A stretch of 27,685 nucleotides of DNA, from positions 1-27,685 of the forward strand of contig DAIMZI010000024.1 in the NCBI GenBank assembly GCA_036734025.1, given 5' to 3'. Below are positions 15,365-23,214 of this stretch, in pieces. Both the position numbers and the translations under genes were made by a program. The DNA is from DAIMZI01 sp036734025. GTDB lineage: Bacteria; Pseudomonadota; Alphaproteobacteria; Rhizobiales; Rhodomicrobiaceae. Under the pieces are notes generated by a model that saw nothing but the letters and a program-made list of their open reading frames with translations, did no database searches and was not told the DNA's origin. Within the stretch, counting starts at the first letter, position 1; each line of letters starts with the position of its first letter.

Positions 15365-16603
15365 ATGGCCAATGAAACGGCTGATGACTTTGATATCGTT
15401 ATCGGGGGCGGCGGCTTCATCGGGCTTGCCCTCGCGCGCGCGCTCGACGTTTGCGCTCCGGGGCGCTTTCGCGTTGCCGTCGTCGACAAGCTCGACCTGA
15501 TCGCGCGGACTTTTCCAGCCGATGGCCGTGCGATGACAATTTCCACGGCCTCACGGCGCATGCTTCAGGCGATCGGCGTGTGGGACGAGGTCGACCCGCA
15601 CGCTCAGCCGCTGAGCGCCATCGAGATCACCGACACGCCCTTGAAGGCGCCTTTCAGGCAGCCGCTGCTCCAATTCGACACGACCGTGGAGGATGATGAG
15701 CCTGCCGCCCATGTCGTGGAAAATGCAGTGTTGATGCGCGCGCTGCTGGCCAGGGTCGCGCAGAGCGATGTCACGCTTCTGGCGCCGGGGCATATCGACG
15801 AGCTCGTGTGCGAGCCGGATCACGTGCGCCTTCATCTGGGCGGCACCCGGGTTCGAGCCAGACTGTTCGTCATAGCCGATGGACGGCGCTCGCGGCTGCG
15901 CCGGATGGCGGGTATCAAGGCGGTAACGTGGGATTTTCCGCAGATGGGGCTGGTGACGAGCGTCGGCCACGAAAAGCCCCATCAGGGGCGCGCCGTACAG
16001 CATTTCCTGCCCGCCGGACCGTTCGCCATTCTGCCCATGACCGGCAACCGCTCTTCATTGGTCTGGACCGAAAAACCCGCGGACGCCGAGCGCCTTGCCG
16101 CATTGCCGGGGGATGCGCTGAACGAGGAAGTGACCCTGCGCTTCGGCCGCCAGCTTGGCGCATTGCAATTGCTGGCCCCGGTGCAGACCTTTGCGCTGTC
16201 GCTGAGCATGGCGCGCGATTTCGTGCGCCCGAACATAGCTCTGATCGGCGATGCCGCGCATGGGCTGCATTGGCTGGCGGGACAGGGGCTGAACCACGGC
16301 TTTCGCGATGTCGCCGCATTGAGCGAGGTGATCATCGAGGCACATCGGCTAGGCATGGATTTCGCCGGCCTCGCCAGCTTGCGCCGCTATGAGCGTTGGC
16401 GACGGTTCGACGCGGCCAGTTCAACCTTGATGATGGAGGCGCTCAACCGGCTGTTCGCGAACGATATCGGTCCGTTGCGGACACTGCGCGGGGTTGGGCT
16501 GGGCATCGTCGAGAGAATGGCGCCGATGAAGAAGCTGCTTGTCGAGGAGGCCGCGGGCACGACGGGGAAATTGCCAAGACTGATGCTGGGGGCGTTGCCC
16601 TGA
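15365..16603 (+). CDS. UbiH/UbiF/Coq6-family FAD monooxygenase
   Basis: FAD-dependent aromatic hydroxylase, most likely acting on the ubiquinone ring. It is 412 residues from the ATG at 15365, chosen because AGGAG lies nine bases upstream; the ATG at 15356 directly abuts that site. The Rossmann motif IGGGGFIGLALA is near residue 15, the DGRAMTIS block follows, the second FAD motif is VIADGRRSR, and the third is ALIGDAAHGLHWLAGQGLNHGFRDV-like with the intact GD and GQGLN. Whether it hydroxylates C5, C6 or C1 cannot be read from the sequence, so I give no symbol. A strong hairpin follows the stop. Confidence 0.88.
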   Translation: MANETADDFDIVIGGGGFIGLALARALDVCAPGRFRVAVVDKLDLIARTFPADGRAMTISTASRRMLQAIGVWDEVDPHAQPLSAIEITDTPLKAPFRQPLLQFDTTVEDDEPAAHVVENAVLMRALLARVAQSDVTLLAPGHIDELVCEPDHVRLHLGGTRVRARLFVIADGRRSRLRRMAGIKAVTWDFPQMGLVTSVGHEKPHQGRAVQHFLPAGPFAILPMTGNRSSLVWTEKPADAERLAALPGDALNEEVTLRFGRQLGALQLLAPVQTFALSLSMARDFVRPNIALIGDAAHGLHWLAGQGLNHGFRDVAALSEVIIEAHRLGMDFAGLASLRRYERWRRFDAASSTLMMEALNRLFANDIGPLRTLRGVGLGIVERMAPMKKLLVEEAAGTTGKLPRLMLGALP

Positions 16604-16613
16604 AGGGTTGAGC

Positions 16614-16649
16614 CCGGGGCATGCCGTCTGCAAAGACGGCATGCCCCGG
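16614..16649 (+). terminator. Strong hairpin between convergent genes
   Basis: A perfect 15-bp stem (16614-16628 with 16635-16649) and a six-base loop TGCAAA follow the monooxygenase stop by 10 bases. The right side continues TTCTGT, a short and imperfect T-run. It lies between convergent genes and may serve both strands. Confidence 0.75.
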
Positions 16650-16703
16650 TTCTGTCGGTCAGCCTTGCGAGCAAGGGGCATTATCCTTGCTGCAAACTGA
16701 GCC

Positions 16704-17108
16704 TTAGCAGCCGTGATATCTCATGCAGCCATAGAAGTTGGAGTTGCCATAACCCCAATTGGCACCGCAACGCCTGCGCCAGTATCCGCAACGACCGTAG
16801 CGGCGCGTGCGGGAATAGCGATAATGATAATATGGCGGGGCGATATAGATGCCCAGACGCGGACCGCGACGATAACGGCGGTGACGGCGGTAACGGCGAC
16901 GATGATACCGCCTGCGCCACCGATGACTCCTACCGCGACGCTTGCCGACTTCCTGGTAAAGACCCTGATCAGAATGGCTGAAGGTTTGCTGAGCCAGGCT
17001 CAGAGCCTGTTTAGGTGCAACGATCGCCGCGGCGGAAGCGCCGGACGAGCCTAAGATGGCAACGCCGATCAAAAGACAGACGGCGACCGCCAGATTTCTG
17101 AACCACAT
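16704..17108 (-). CDS. Secreted Arg/Tyr/Cys-rich small protein, unknown
   Basis: I do not recognise a named family. The 134-residue precursor has a clear signal peptide (residues 1-28, ending GASAAA), a short neutral stretch, then an extremely basic region (about residues 56-82, dominated by Arg with His and Tyr), a PPYYHYRY segment and a C-terminal region with cysteines at 107, 114, 128 and 134 among Gly, Tyr and Trp. The mature protein is therefore exported, strongly cationic, and could form two disulfides. Small Arg/Tyr-rich exported proteins are frequent in Rhizobiales. The ATG at 17108 has AGGAG nine bases upstream; the frame stays open to 17189 without support. It is followed by no same-strand gene. 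Confidence 0.7.
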   Translation of the reverse strand: MWFRNLAVAVCLLIGVAILGSSGASAAAIVAPKQALSLAQQTFSHSDQGLYQEVGKRRGRSHRWRRRYHRRRYRRHRRYRRGPRLGIYIAPPYYHYRYSRTRRYGRCGYWRRRCGANWGYGNSNFYGCMRYHGC

Positions 17109-17353
17109 GGTATCCCGCTCCTTTTGGTTCTTGGGTTTGAAGTTATGCGAGGGCCTTTCGGCCACCGCACGGGATATCAACCAAGGCACGTAGATCGTCT
17201 ATGTGTGCTTTTCCCCTTCCTATTCGGCACCTCAAGGTAACAGCTTTCTCGGGAAATAGCCATAACCCGTACGGAAGAAGCTCAATCGCGAGACTAACGC
17301 GCCATGGCGCTGGTGGCGCGCAGGCAACAATCGGCAGGACATGCCAGTGGAGG

Positions 17354-17572
17354 CTATTCCTCGATCTCGCGGGCTTCATCGACCAGCATCACCGGAATGC
17401 CGTGCCTGATGGGAAAGGCCAGCCGCGCCGAGCGGCTGATAAGTTCATTGGCAGCGCGATCATACTCCAGAGGCGTCTTTGTCAGCGGACACACCAGGAT
17501 TTCCAGTAATTTGGGGTCGACCTCCGGGTCACTGGCCAAACTCTGCGGTTGATCCTTGTAGCTTTCATTCAT
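17354..17572 (-). CDS. Trm112-family small protein
   Basis: Short protein of the Trm112/YcaR family, 72 residues. Family features are DPKLLEILVCPLTKTPLEYD, the LISRSARLAFPIRHGIPVMLVDEAR segment and a C-terminal acidic end. Trm112 proteins activate methyltransferases in eukaryotes and archaea; the bacterial role is poorly known. Only one cysteine is left (C28) of the zinc-binding set. GGAG lies seven bases before the ATG at 17572. It follows the LON-domain gene by 45 bases on the same strand. Confidence 0.88.
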   Translation of the reverse strand: MNESYKDQPQSLASDPEVDPKLLEILVCPLTKTPLEYDRAANELISRSARLAFPIRHGIPVMLVDEAREIEE

Positions 17573-17617
17573 GTCTTGTCTCCACGCGAACGACTGAACG
17601 CGGCCGCGCCCGTCGCC

Positions 17618-18337
17618 TCATTGCAATGATGTGCCAGACCCGTCCTCGGGCGATGCGATATCCATTTCAGCAAGCGCCATGAGCACTTCCGATCGGGTGC
17701 GCAAATCCGAAGCTTCAAGAAGCGCCTGTTTCTCTTCCGGGCCATAGGGGCTGATCATCGCCAGCGTGTTGATCAGCAGTTCCACCGGCGAGCGGTTGAG
17801 CGCCTGCCAGTCGGCACGCAGCTTGTGCGCGTCCAGATAGGTTCGCAGCACGCGCAGGAAGCGGCTGAGATTGACCTGCTCCTGGCCATAGCCGCGGATG
17901 AAGTCGTCGCGAAATCTGGTGTAGGACACTGTGCAGATCCGGTAGGGCTTGCCCGATGGGGCCTCCGAGACGACCTCGAAGCGCGCAATTCCGGTCAGGG
18001 TGATCAGCATGCTGCCGTCGTCGGTCTCGGAGAACGCCGTAAGACGACCCGCGCAACCGATCTTGCGTAATGCCGGATCGCGCCCTTCCACCGGATTGGT
18101 GTCGCTGGGCTTGTCCGGCTGAATGATGCCGATGATGCGCTGATTGCCGATCACATCGGCAAGCATCTGCAGATAGCGCGGCTCGAACACATTAAGCGGC
18201 AAGGACGAACGCGGCAGCATGATGCAGCCCTGAAGCGGAAACACCGGAATGGTCTGCGGCAGATCTGCCGGTCTGCGATATTGGTCGGTGACGCCGATCG
18301 GACCTACTCCCCAACACCCTGCGCGTTGCGCAGGCAT
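17618..18337 (-). CDS. LON substrate-binding domain protein
   Basis: A 239-residue protein consisting of the Lon N-terminal (PUA-like) domain only, without ATPase or protease parts. It begins with IPVFPLQGCIMLPRSSLPLNVFEPRYLQML (about residues 30-59) and contains IGCAGRLTAF and ITLTGIARFEV. Such proteins are found throughout Alphaproteobacteria next to the CnoX gene, as here. Function is unknown; substrate recognition is inferred from Lon. The ATG at 18337 is the only reasonable start, but its ribosome-binding site is weak and a 7-bp hairpin (18318-18334) covers the first codons. Confidence 0.88.
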   Translation of the reverse strand: MPAQRAGCWGVGPIGVTDQYRRPADLPQTIPVFPLQGCIMLPRSSLPLNVFEPRYLQMLADVIGNQRIIGIIQPDKPSDTNPVEGRDPALRKIGCAGRLTAFSETDDGSMLITLTGIARFEVVSEAPSGKPYRICTVSYTRFRDDFIRGYGQEQVNLSRFLRVLRTYLDAHKLRADWQALNRSPVELLINTLAMISPYGPEEKQALLEASDLRTRSEVLMALAEMDIASPEDGSGTSLQ

Positions 18338-18374
18338 TCATTGGGCCGAGGCCCGCTGTTGACTGTGGTTTCAC

Positions 18375-19283
18375 TCAAGAAAAAAGCACCGCGGAGAGCC
18401 GTTTGCGTCCGTCGATGGTCAGGGGATGATTGCTGCCCCAGGCCTCGAAGAACTGTACGAGCTGCTCGCGCGCAGCGCCATCGTTCCAATTGCGGTCGCG
18501 CATTATGATGTCGAGCAACTGCTCCATCGCCTGTTCGCGCCGCCCCTTTGCGTGCAGCGCGATGGCCAGATCAAAGCGCGCCTTGTGGTCTTTGGGATTG
18601 TCGCTGACGGCTTTTTCCAGCGCGGTCGTGTCGCCCGCTTCACCCGATTTGCGCGCCAGCTCCAGCATGGCTTTGGCACTGGCGACTTCCGGCGCGTTCT
18701 GCTTCACTGGTGGAAGCATGGACAATAGCTGTTCGGCGCGGTCAAAATCGCGCATCGCCACGTAGCATTTCGCCAGACCCGCTATCGCGGTGGCATTTTC
18801 CTGATCATTGCTGAGCGCCTGGGCAAACAGGTTTGCCGCTTCCTCGATGTTTCCGTCATCGAGTGCGGCCTGCGCAGCTTCCATCTCAGAACCCGCAAAC
18901 ACGCCGGCCCCCGCGACCCGCTCGATGAAGCTTCTGATCTGGCTTTCGGGAAGCAGGCCCATGAACCCGTCGAGCGGCCGGCCGTCCTTGAATGCGAAAA
19001 CCGCCGGGATCGACTGAACGCCCATCTGATTGGCGACTTCGGGATGATCGTCGATATTCATCTTGACCAGCCTGACCTTGCCGCCAGCCGCGCGTACGGC
19101 CTGTTCGAGCAAGGGCGTGAGCTGCTTGCAGGGGCCGCACCACGGTGCCCACAAATCGACCAGCACCGGCACTGTCTTCGAGGCTTCGATCACATCCTGA
19201 ACGAAGGTCTGTGTGGTCGTGTCCTTGATCGCGGAATCGCCCGCCGTCTTTTGCGGCTGCTCTCCGGAAAGAATGAATGCCAT
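18375..19283 (-). CDS. cnoX: Thioredoxin-TPR co-chaperone (CnoX/YbbN type)
   Basis: Holdase linked to GroEL and DnaK that protects proteins during oxidative stress. The 302-residue protein has a thioredoxin domain (residues 20-125) with the intact redox motif WAPWCGPCK (C49 and C52), then tetratricopeptide repeats to the end. E. coli CnoX has lost the catalytic cysteines, whereas the Caulobacter protein keeps them; this one is of the latter kind and is expected to be redox active. AGGA lies about nine bases before the ATG at 19283. ProXp-ala lies upstream and the LON-domain gene downstream on the same strand, so they may be one operon. Confidence 0.92.
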   Translation of the reverse strand: MAFILSGEQPQKTAGDSAIKDTTTQTFVQDVIEASKTVPVLVDLWAPWCGPCKQLTPLLEQAVRAAGGKVRLVKMNIDDHPEVANQMGVQSIPAVFAFKDGRPLDGFMGLLPESQIRSFIERVAGAGVFAGSEMEAAQAALDDGNIEEAANLFAQALSNDQENATAIAGLAKCYVAMRDFDRAEQLLSMLPPVKQNAPEVASAKAMLELARKSGEAGDTTALEKAVSDNPKDHKARFDLAIALHAKGRREQAMEQLLDIIMRDRNWNDGAAREQLVQFFEAWGSNHPLTIDGRKRLSAVLFS

Positions 19284-19374
19284 GATCTGGATCCTGTATC
19301 GCGCAACTCTGCCACAATCTGCATCCGGCAGACGGGAAAATCAATGAGCGCGCTCAAATTCGGCGGCGCCTGCG

Positions 19375-19887
19375 TCAATCATCGCCTTCGATCGGGCCGC
19401 TCAGATCGACCAGCCGGGCCTCATGGCCGCATGCGCGGATAAACGTGAGTAGGCCCTCGCGCGTGATGCTGGTGGTCGCTTCATTCGTGAGCGGATGAAA
19501 ATTCAGCCGGTCATGAGCCAGCAGGGCATCATCGAGAACCAGGCTTACGCGCTTGCCGGGATCGTTGATAATCGCAAATGGCGTGACGGCGCCGGGCTGC
19601 ACGCCGAGCGCCTCGCGCAGCAACTCCGGCTTGCCAAAGCTCAACCGTCCCGACCCGATGCGCTTGTGCAGCGTCTTGAGGTCGATCGGCGTATCCTCCA
19701 GCGCGACGACCAGCCAGAGCCGGTCCTTCTTGCATTTGAGAAACAGGTTCTTGGCGTGGGCGCCAGGAATATCGCCGCGCAGACGCTGGGCGTCCTCCAC
19801 CGTGAACAACGGCGGATGATCATGGGTCGTCGTGGCGATGCCAAGCTCATCGAGACGGCCAAGAAGGTCTTTGGGTGATGCGGTCAT
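19375..19887 (-). CDS. Ala-tRNA(Pro) deacylase (ProXp-ala, YbaK/EbsC superfamily)
   Basis: Free-standing trans-editing enzyme that removes alanine wrongly attached to tRNA-Pro, needed where prolyl-tRNA synthetase lacks its own editing domain, as in most Alphaproteobacteria. The 170-residue protein carries AHAKNLFLK with K46 and N47 of the active site, GKPELLREALGVQPGAVTPFAIIND, and LNFHPLTNEATTSI with H131. I start at the ATG at 19887; the frame is open to 19965 without support. It is divergent from the ArsR-methyltransferase gene and shares its 218-base upstream region. Confidence 0.88.
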   Translation of the reverse strand: MTASPKDLLGRLDELGIATTTHDHPPLFTVEDAQRLRGDIPGAHAKNLFLKCKKDRLWLVVALEDTPIDLKTLHKRIGSGRLSFGKPELLREALGVQPGAVTPFAIINDPGKRVSLVLDDALLAHDRLNFHPLTNEATTSITREGLLTFIRACGHEARLVDLSGPIEGDD

Positions 19888-20013
19888 GATGTGCAGCTTT
19901 GATGTTCGACACACGGCGACGGATTGTCTGCGCAATCCACCATGCGCGGCGCAACTCGTCAACATGGTGCGTGATGAAGCGGCGCAGACCGATAATTGCG
20001 GCTCGCAAACTTC

Positions 20014-20029
20014 ATAAAGATATGTTTAT
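20014..20029. promoter_or_regulatory. Palindromic operator candidate for the metF operon
   Basis: ATAAAGATATGTTTAT is a 16-bp palindrome with a single mismatched pair. It is AT-rich in a GC-rich setting and lies 77 bases before the ArsR-methyltransferase start. A second dyad TTGCG-GCT-CGCAA (19996-20008) is adjacent, and its TTGCGG may serve as a -35 box. Length and symmetry suit a dimeric winged-helix repressor; autoregulation is inferred. Confidence 0.55.
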
Positions 20030-20105
20030 ATCCAAACAGAAGCCACATGCGTTGACGCTTGCGCCTGGACGAAGCAGCACGCAGAACCAGCAAACGAACC
20101 GCACG

Positions 20106-21113
20106 ATGCAAACCGAGACCATCATTGCACTGCTGAAGGCCGCCGGAGAGGTCACCCGGCTGCGTTTGCTCGTGCTGCTCGGGCGCGGCGAATTCAGCGT
20201 GAAGGATCTGACCCGTGTGCTCGGCCAGAGCCAGCCTCGGGTCAGTCGGCACTTGAAGCTGCTTGGTGATGCCGGCCTGATCGAGCGTTATCAGGAGGGA
20301 AGCTGGGTGCTGTTTCGGCTGGCCGATGCCGGTGCGGCGGTGGTGGCGATGCGCATGCTGATCGACATGATCGACAAGGATGATGACGTGCTTGTCCGCG
20401 ATTGGGCCAGGGCGCAGGCGATCCGCGCCGAGCGTCATGCTGCCGCCCAGGCCTATTTCCGCGCCAACGCCGCGCAGTGGGACCATATCCGCGCGCTGCA
20501 TGTGCCGGAGGAGGCGGTGACGACGGCCATGCAGGCGGTTCTCGGACCCCAGACCATACCGACGCTGGTCGATATCGGCACAGGCACAGGCCATGTGCTC
20601 GAAGTGTTCGCGCAGCAGGCCGAGAGCGCCATCGGGCTGGACATCAACCGCGACATGCTCGGCTATGCCCGCGCCCGGGTGGACCGGCTCGGCCTGTCGC
20701 ATGTCCAGCTTCGCCATGCCGATCTGTTCGCTCTGCCGCTGGCTGATGGCTGCGCCGACGTGGTGGTTATCCATCAGGTGCTGCATTTCCTGGAACATCC
20801 CGGCGCTGCTATCACCGAGGCGACGCGGATACTGAAACCGGGCGGGCGGCTGCTCGTCGTTGATTTCGCCCCCCACGAACTGGACTATCTGCGAGAGAAA
20901 TTCGCGCATCGCCGGTTGGGCTTTGCCCGTGATCAGCTTGTTTCATGGCTCACCGACGCGGGACTGCGCGCTGAACATTATCAGGAGCTGGAAAACGAGT
21001 CCGCCGACAGCGTCGAGAGGCTAACGGTGGCGCTGTGGCTTGGCGTGCGCCCGTCGCTTGTGAACCGCCTCAGGCCCGGCCGGAATGTCAGAACGAAGGA
21101 GATAAGTTTGTGA
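20106..21113 (+). CDS. ArsR-family regulator fused to a SAM-dependent methyltransferase
   Basis: A 335-residue two-domain protein. Residues 1-100 form an ArsR-type winged helix (FSVKDLTRVLG, then QSQPRVSRHLKLLGDAGLIERYQEGSWVLFRL), without the cysteine metal site of arsenic sensors. Residues 150-300 are a class I methyltransferase with the SAM motif VDIGTGTGHVLE and acidic D179, followed by ILKPGGRLLVVDF. It overlaps metF by GTGA. The context suggests that it senses SAM or S-adenosylhomocysteine and controls its own operon; SahR is a described ArsR-family regulator of the methionine cycle, but identity with it is not shown. The ATG at 20106 gives the natural N-terminus although no clear ribosome-binding site is seen; an upstream ATG at 20022 lies in the operator candidate. 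Confidence 0.88.
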   Translation: MQTETIIALLKAAGEVTRLRLLVLLGRGEFSVKDLTRVLGQSQPRVSRHLKLLGDAGLIERYQEGSWVLFRLADAGAAVVAMRMLIDMIDKDDDVLVRDWARAQAIRAERHAAAQAYFRANAAQWDHIRALHVPEEAVTTAMQAVLGPQTIPTLVDIGTGTGHVLEVFAQQAESAIGLDINRDMLGYARARVDRLGLSHVQLRHADLFALPLADGCADVVVIHQVLHFLEHPGAAITEATRILKPGGRLLVVDFAPHELDYLREKFAHRRLGFARDQLVSWLTDAGLRAEHYQELENESADSVERLTVALWLGVRPSLVNRLRPGRNVRTKEISL

Positions 21114-22045
21114 CTGCGCTCTGTAACCGTCACCACGACGGCGAGCCGCAAGACAAGGGCTTGCGCGTTTCATTCGAGTTCTTTCCGCCCAAGAACGCCA
21201 GGATGGAGGAAATACTGTGGCAGTCGATCCGTCGGCTGGAGCCCTACGGCCCGCATTTTTCCTCCGTGACCTATGGCGCGGGCGGCTCCACGCGCGAGCG
21301 CACCCACGCCACGCTGGCGCGCATGCTGAGCGAAACGAGCCTGAGCCCGGCTGCGCATCTGACCTGTGTCAGCGCCACGCGCGCTGAAGTGGATGATGTC
21401 ATCCGCGATTATCACCGGATCGGCGTGCGCCATGTCGTGGCGCTGCGCGGCGATCCGCCCGAGGGCGCGGGCAACGTCTATCGTCCGCACCCCGGCGGCT
21501 ATGACAGTTCGGCCGATCTGGTGCGCGGGGTCAAGGCGATCGGCGATTTCGAAGTCTCGGTGTCGGCCTATCCGGAGAAGCATCCAGAGTCGCCCACCAT
21601 CGACGCCGATCTCGACATGTTGCAGCGCAAGGTCGATGCCGGCGCCGATCGTGCCATCACGCAATTCTTCTTCGATAATACGCACTATTTTCGCTATCTG
21701 GAGCGGGTGCGCGCGCGCGGCATCGACCTGCCCATAACTCCCGGCATTGTCGCGATCCACAATTTCAAGCAGGTCGCCGGCTTTGCCGCCAAATGCGGTG
21801 CCAGCGTGCCCGACTGGGTAGCCCGGCGCTTCGACGGACTGGAAGATGGCAGCGCGACGGCTCATCTGGTGGCGGCCGCGATCGCTGCTGAGCAGGTCAG
21901 CCAACTGGCCGAAGCCGGCATTCGCGAATTTCATTTCTACACGCTCAACCGAGCCGATCTGGTGGTCGCCATCTGTCACACACTGGGGCTGAAGCCCAGG
22001 ACCAACGGCCACGGAGCGGCGCTGAGCAAGGAGGCGAGCCTGTGA
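21110..22045 (+). CDS. metF: Methylenetetrahydrofolate reductase
   Basis: Reduces 5,10-methylene-THF to 5-methyl-THF with FAD, feeding methionine synthase. The 311-residue TIM barrel has SFEFFPPKN with catalytic E23, ALRGDPPEG, YPEKHPES, QFFFDN and ITPGIVAI. The start is a GTG at 21110 that overlaps the previous stop as GTGA, with AAGGAGAT nine bases upstream; an ATG-like frame extension to 21035 runs inside the regulator gene and is not needed. The GTGA overlap is repeated at its own end with the next gene. Confidence 0.97.
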   Translation: MTALCNRHHDGEPQDKGLRVSFEFFPPKNARMEEILWQSIRRLEPYGPHFSSVTYGAGGSTRERTHATLARMLSETSLSPAAHLTCVSATRAEVDDVIRDYHRIGVRHVVALRGDPPEGAGNVYRPHPGGYDSSADLVRGVKAIGDFEVSVSAYPEKHPESPTIDADLDMLQRKVDAGADRAITQFFFDNTHYFRYLERVRARGIDLPITPGIVAIHNFKQVAGFAAKCGASVPDWVARRFDGLEDGSATAHLVAAAIAAEQVSQLAEAGIREFHFYTLNRADLVVAICHTLGLKPRTNGHGAALSKEASL

Positions 22046-23106
22046 GCGAACGCGAACAACGCATCAAGGCCCTGCAGGACGCGATGGCCGCGCGCATCGT
22101 GCTGCTCGATGGCGCCATGGGCACCATGATCCAGAGCTACAAGCCTGATGAAGTCGCCTATCGCGGCGCGCGCTTCAAGGACCATCAGCGCGATCTCAAA
22201 GGCGACAGCGACCTTCTGGTGCTGACCCAGCCGGACATGATCCGCGAGATCCACTCGGCCTATTTCGAGGCGGGCGCCGATATCGCCACAACCAACACAT
22301 TCAATGCCAACAGGATTTCGCAGCAGGATTACGATCTCCAGGATTTCGCCCGGGAGATGAACGTCGCCGCTGCACGTCTGGCGCGCGAGGCTGCCGATGA
22401 ATGGACCGCCAGGACGCCGGACCGGCCGCGCTTTGTGGCCGGCTCGCTGGGGCCGACCAACCGCACCGCGTCGATATCGCCCGATGTCAACAATCCCGGT
22501 TTCCGCAATGTCAGCTTTGATGAGCTCGTCGATGCCTATGCTGATCAGGCGCGCGGACTGATCGAAGGCGGCGCCGACATCCTGATGATCGAAACCGTGT
22601 TCGACACGCTGAACGCCAAGGCGGCCGGGTTCGCCATCCTTCAGGTCTATGACGAGATGGGCGTGCGCTTGCCGCTGATGGTGTCGGACACGATCACCGA
22701 TCTGTCGGGGCGCAATCTGTCAGGCCAGACGGTCGAGGCCTTCTGGTATTCAATGCGCCATCTGAAGCCGTTCTCGATCGGGCTGAATTGCTCGTTCGGT
22801 GCGGATCAGTTGCGCCCTTCGGTGGTCGAACTCTCCAAGGTGGCAGATACGTTCCTGAGCGTTCATCCAAATGCCGGGCTGCCCAACGAGATGGGCGAAT
22901 ATGACGAAGGCCCCGAGGAAATGGCCGCCAAGATAGAGGTCTGGGCGAGCGGCGGGCTGCTCAACATAGTCGGCGGTTGCTGCGGCACCACGCCCGAGCA
23001 TATCCGCGCCATCGCAAGAGCCATCGAGCCGCATCCGCCGCGCGTCGTACCGGAGATCGCACCGGCCATGCGGCTGTCCGGTCTGGAGCCGTTCACCCAC
23101 GCCTGA
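22042..23106 (+). CDS. Methionine synthase, homocysteine-binding module only
   Basis: This 354-residue protein is the N-terminal module of cobalamin-dependent MetH. It opens LLDGAMGTMIQ and carries the zinc ligands C250 (NCSFG) and C313-C314 (GGCCGTTP) that activate homocysteine. It stops at RLSGLEPFTHA, where full-length MetH continues into the folate module with a linker. The pterin, B12 and reactivation domains are absent, and nothing like them follows in the window. A GTG start at 22042 overlaps the metF stop as GTGA, with AAGGAGG eight bases upstream. Split MetH genes are known in Alphaproteobacteria; the second half must be elsewhere if the enzyme is functional. Confidence 0.93.
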   Translation: MSEREQRIKALQDAMAARIVLLDGAMGTMIQSYKPDEVAYRGARFKDHQRDLKGDSDLLVLTQPDMIREIHSAYFEAGADIATTNTFNANRISQQDYDLQDFAREMNVAAARLAREAADEWTARTPDRPRFVAGSLGPTNRTASISPDVNNPGFRNVSFDELVDAYADQARGLIEGGADILMIETVFDTLNAKAAGFAILQVYDEMGVRLPLMVSDTITDLSGRNLSGQTVEAFWYSMRHLKPFSIGLNCSFGADQLRPSVVELSKVADTFLSVHPNAGLPNEMGEYDEGPEEMAAKIEVWASGGLLNIVGGCCGTTPEHIRAIARAIEPHPPRVVPEIAPAMRLSGLEPFTHA

Positions 23107-23214
23107 AGCTGCCGTATCTGCGCCGGAGCCGCTTCATGGCAGGTTCATGTGCCGCGTGAAAGCATGGTAATCTGAAAGTGGTTGGTACTGGCGACATTCA
23201 GAAGGGCAAGAAAG

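Noticed and set aside
17143..17379. 78-codon minus-strand frame between the Trm112-like and Arg-rich genes
   Set aside because: No recognisable motif or ribosome-binding site, and it overlaps the end of the Trm112-like gene.
19966..20105. SAM or SAH riboswitch before the methionine operon
   Set aside because: I could not recognise the conserved core of a known SAM or SAH riboswitch; the near-perfect palindrome fits a protein operator better. A covariance-model search would settle it.
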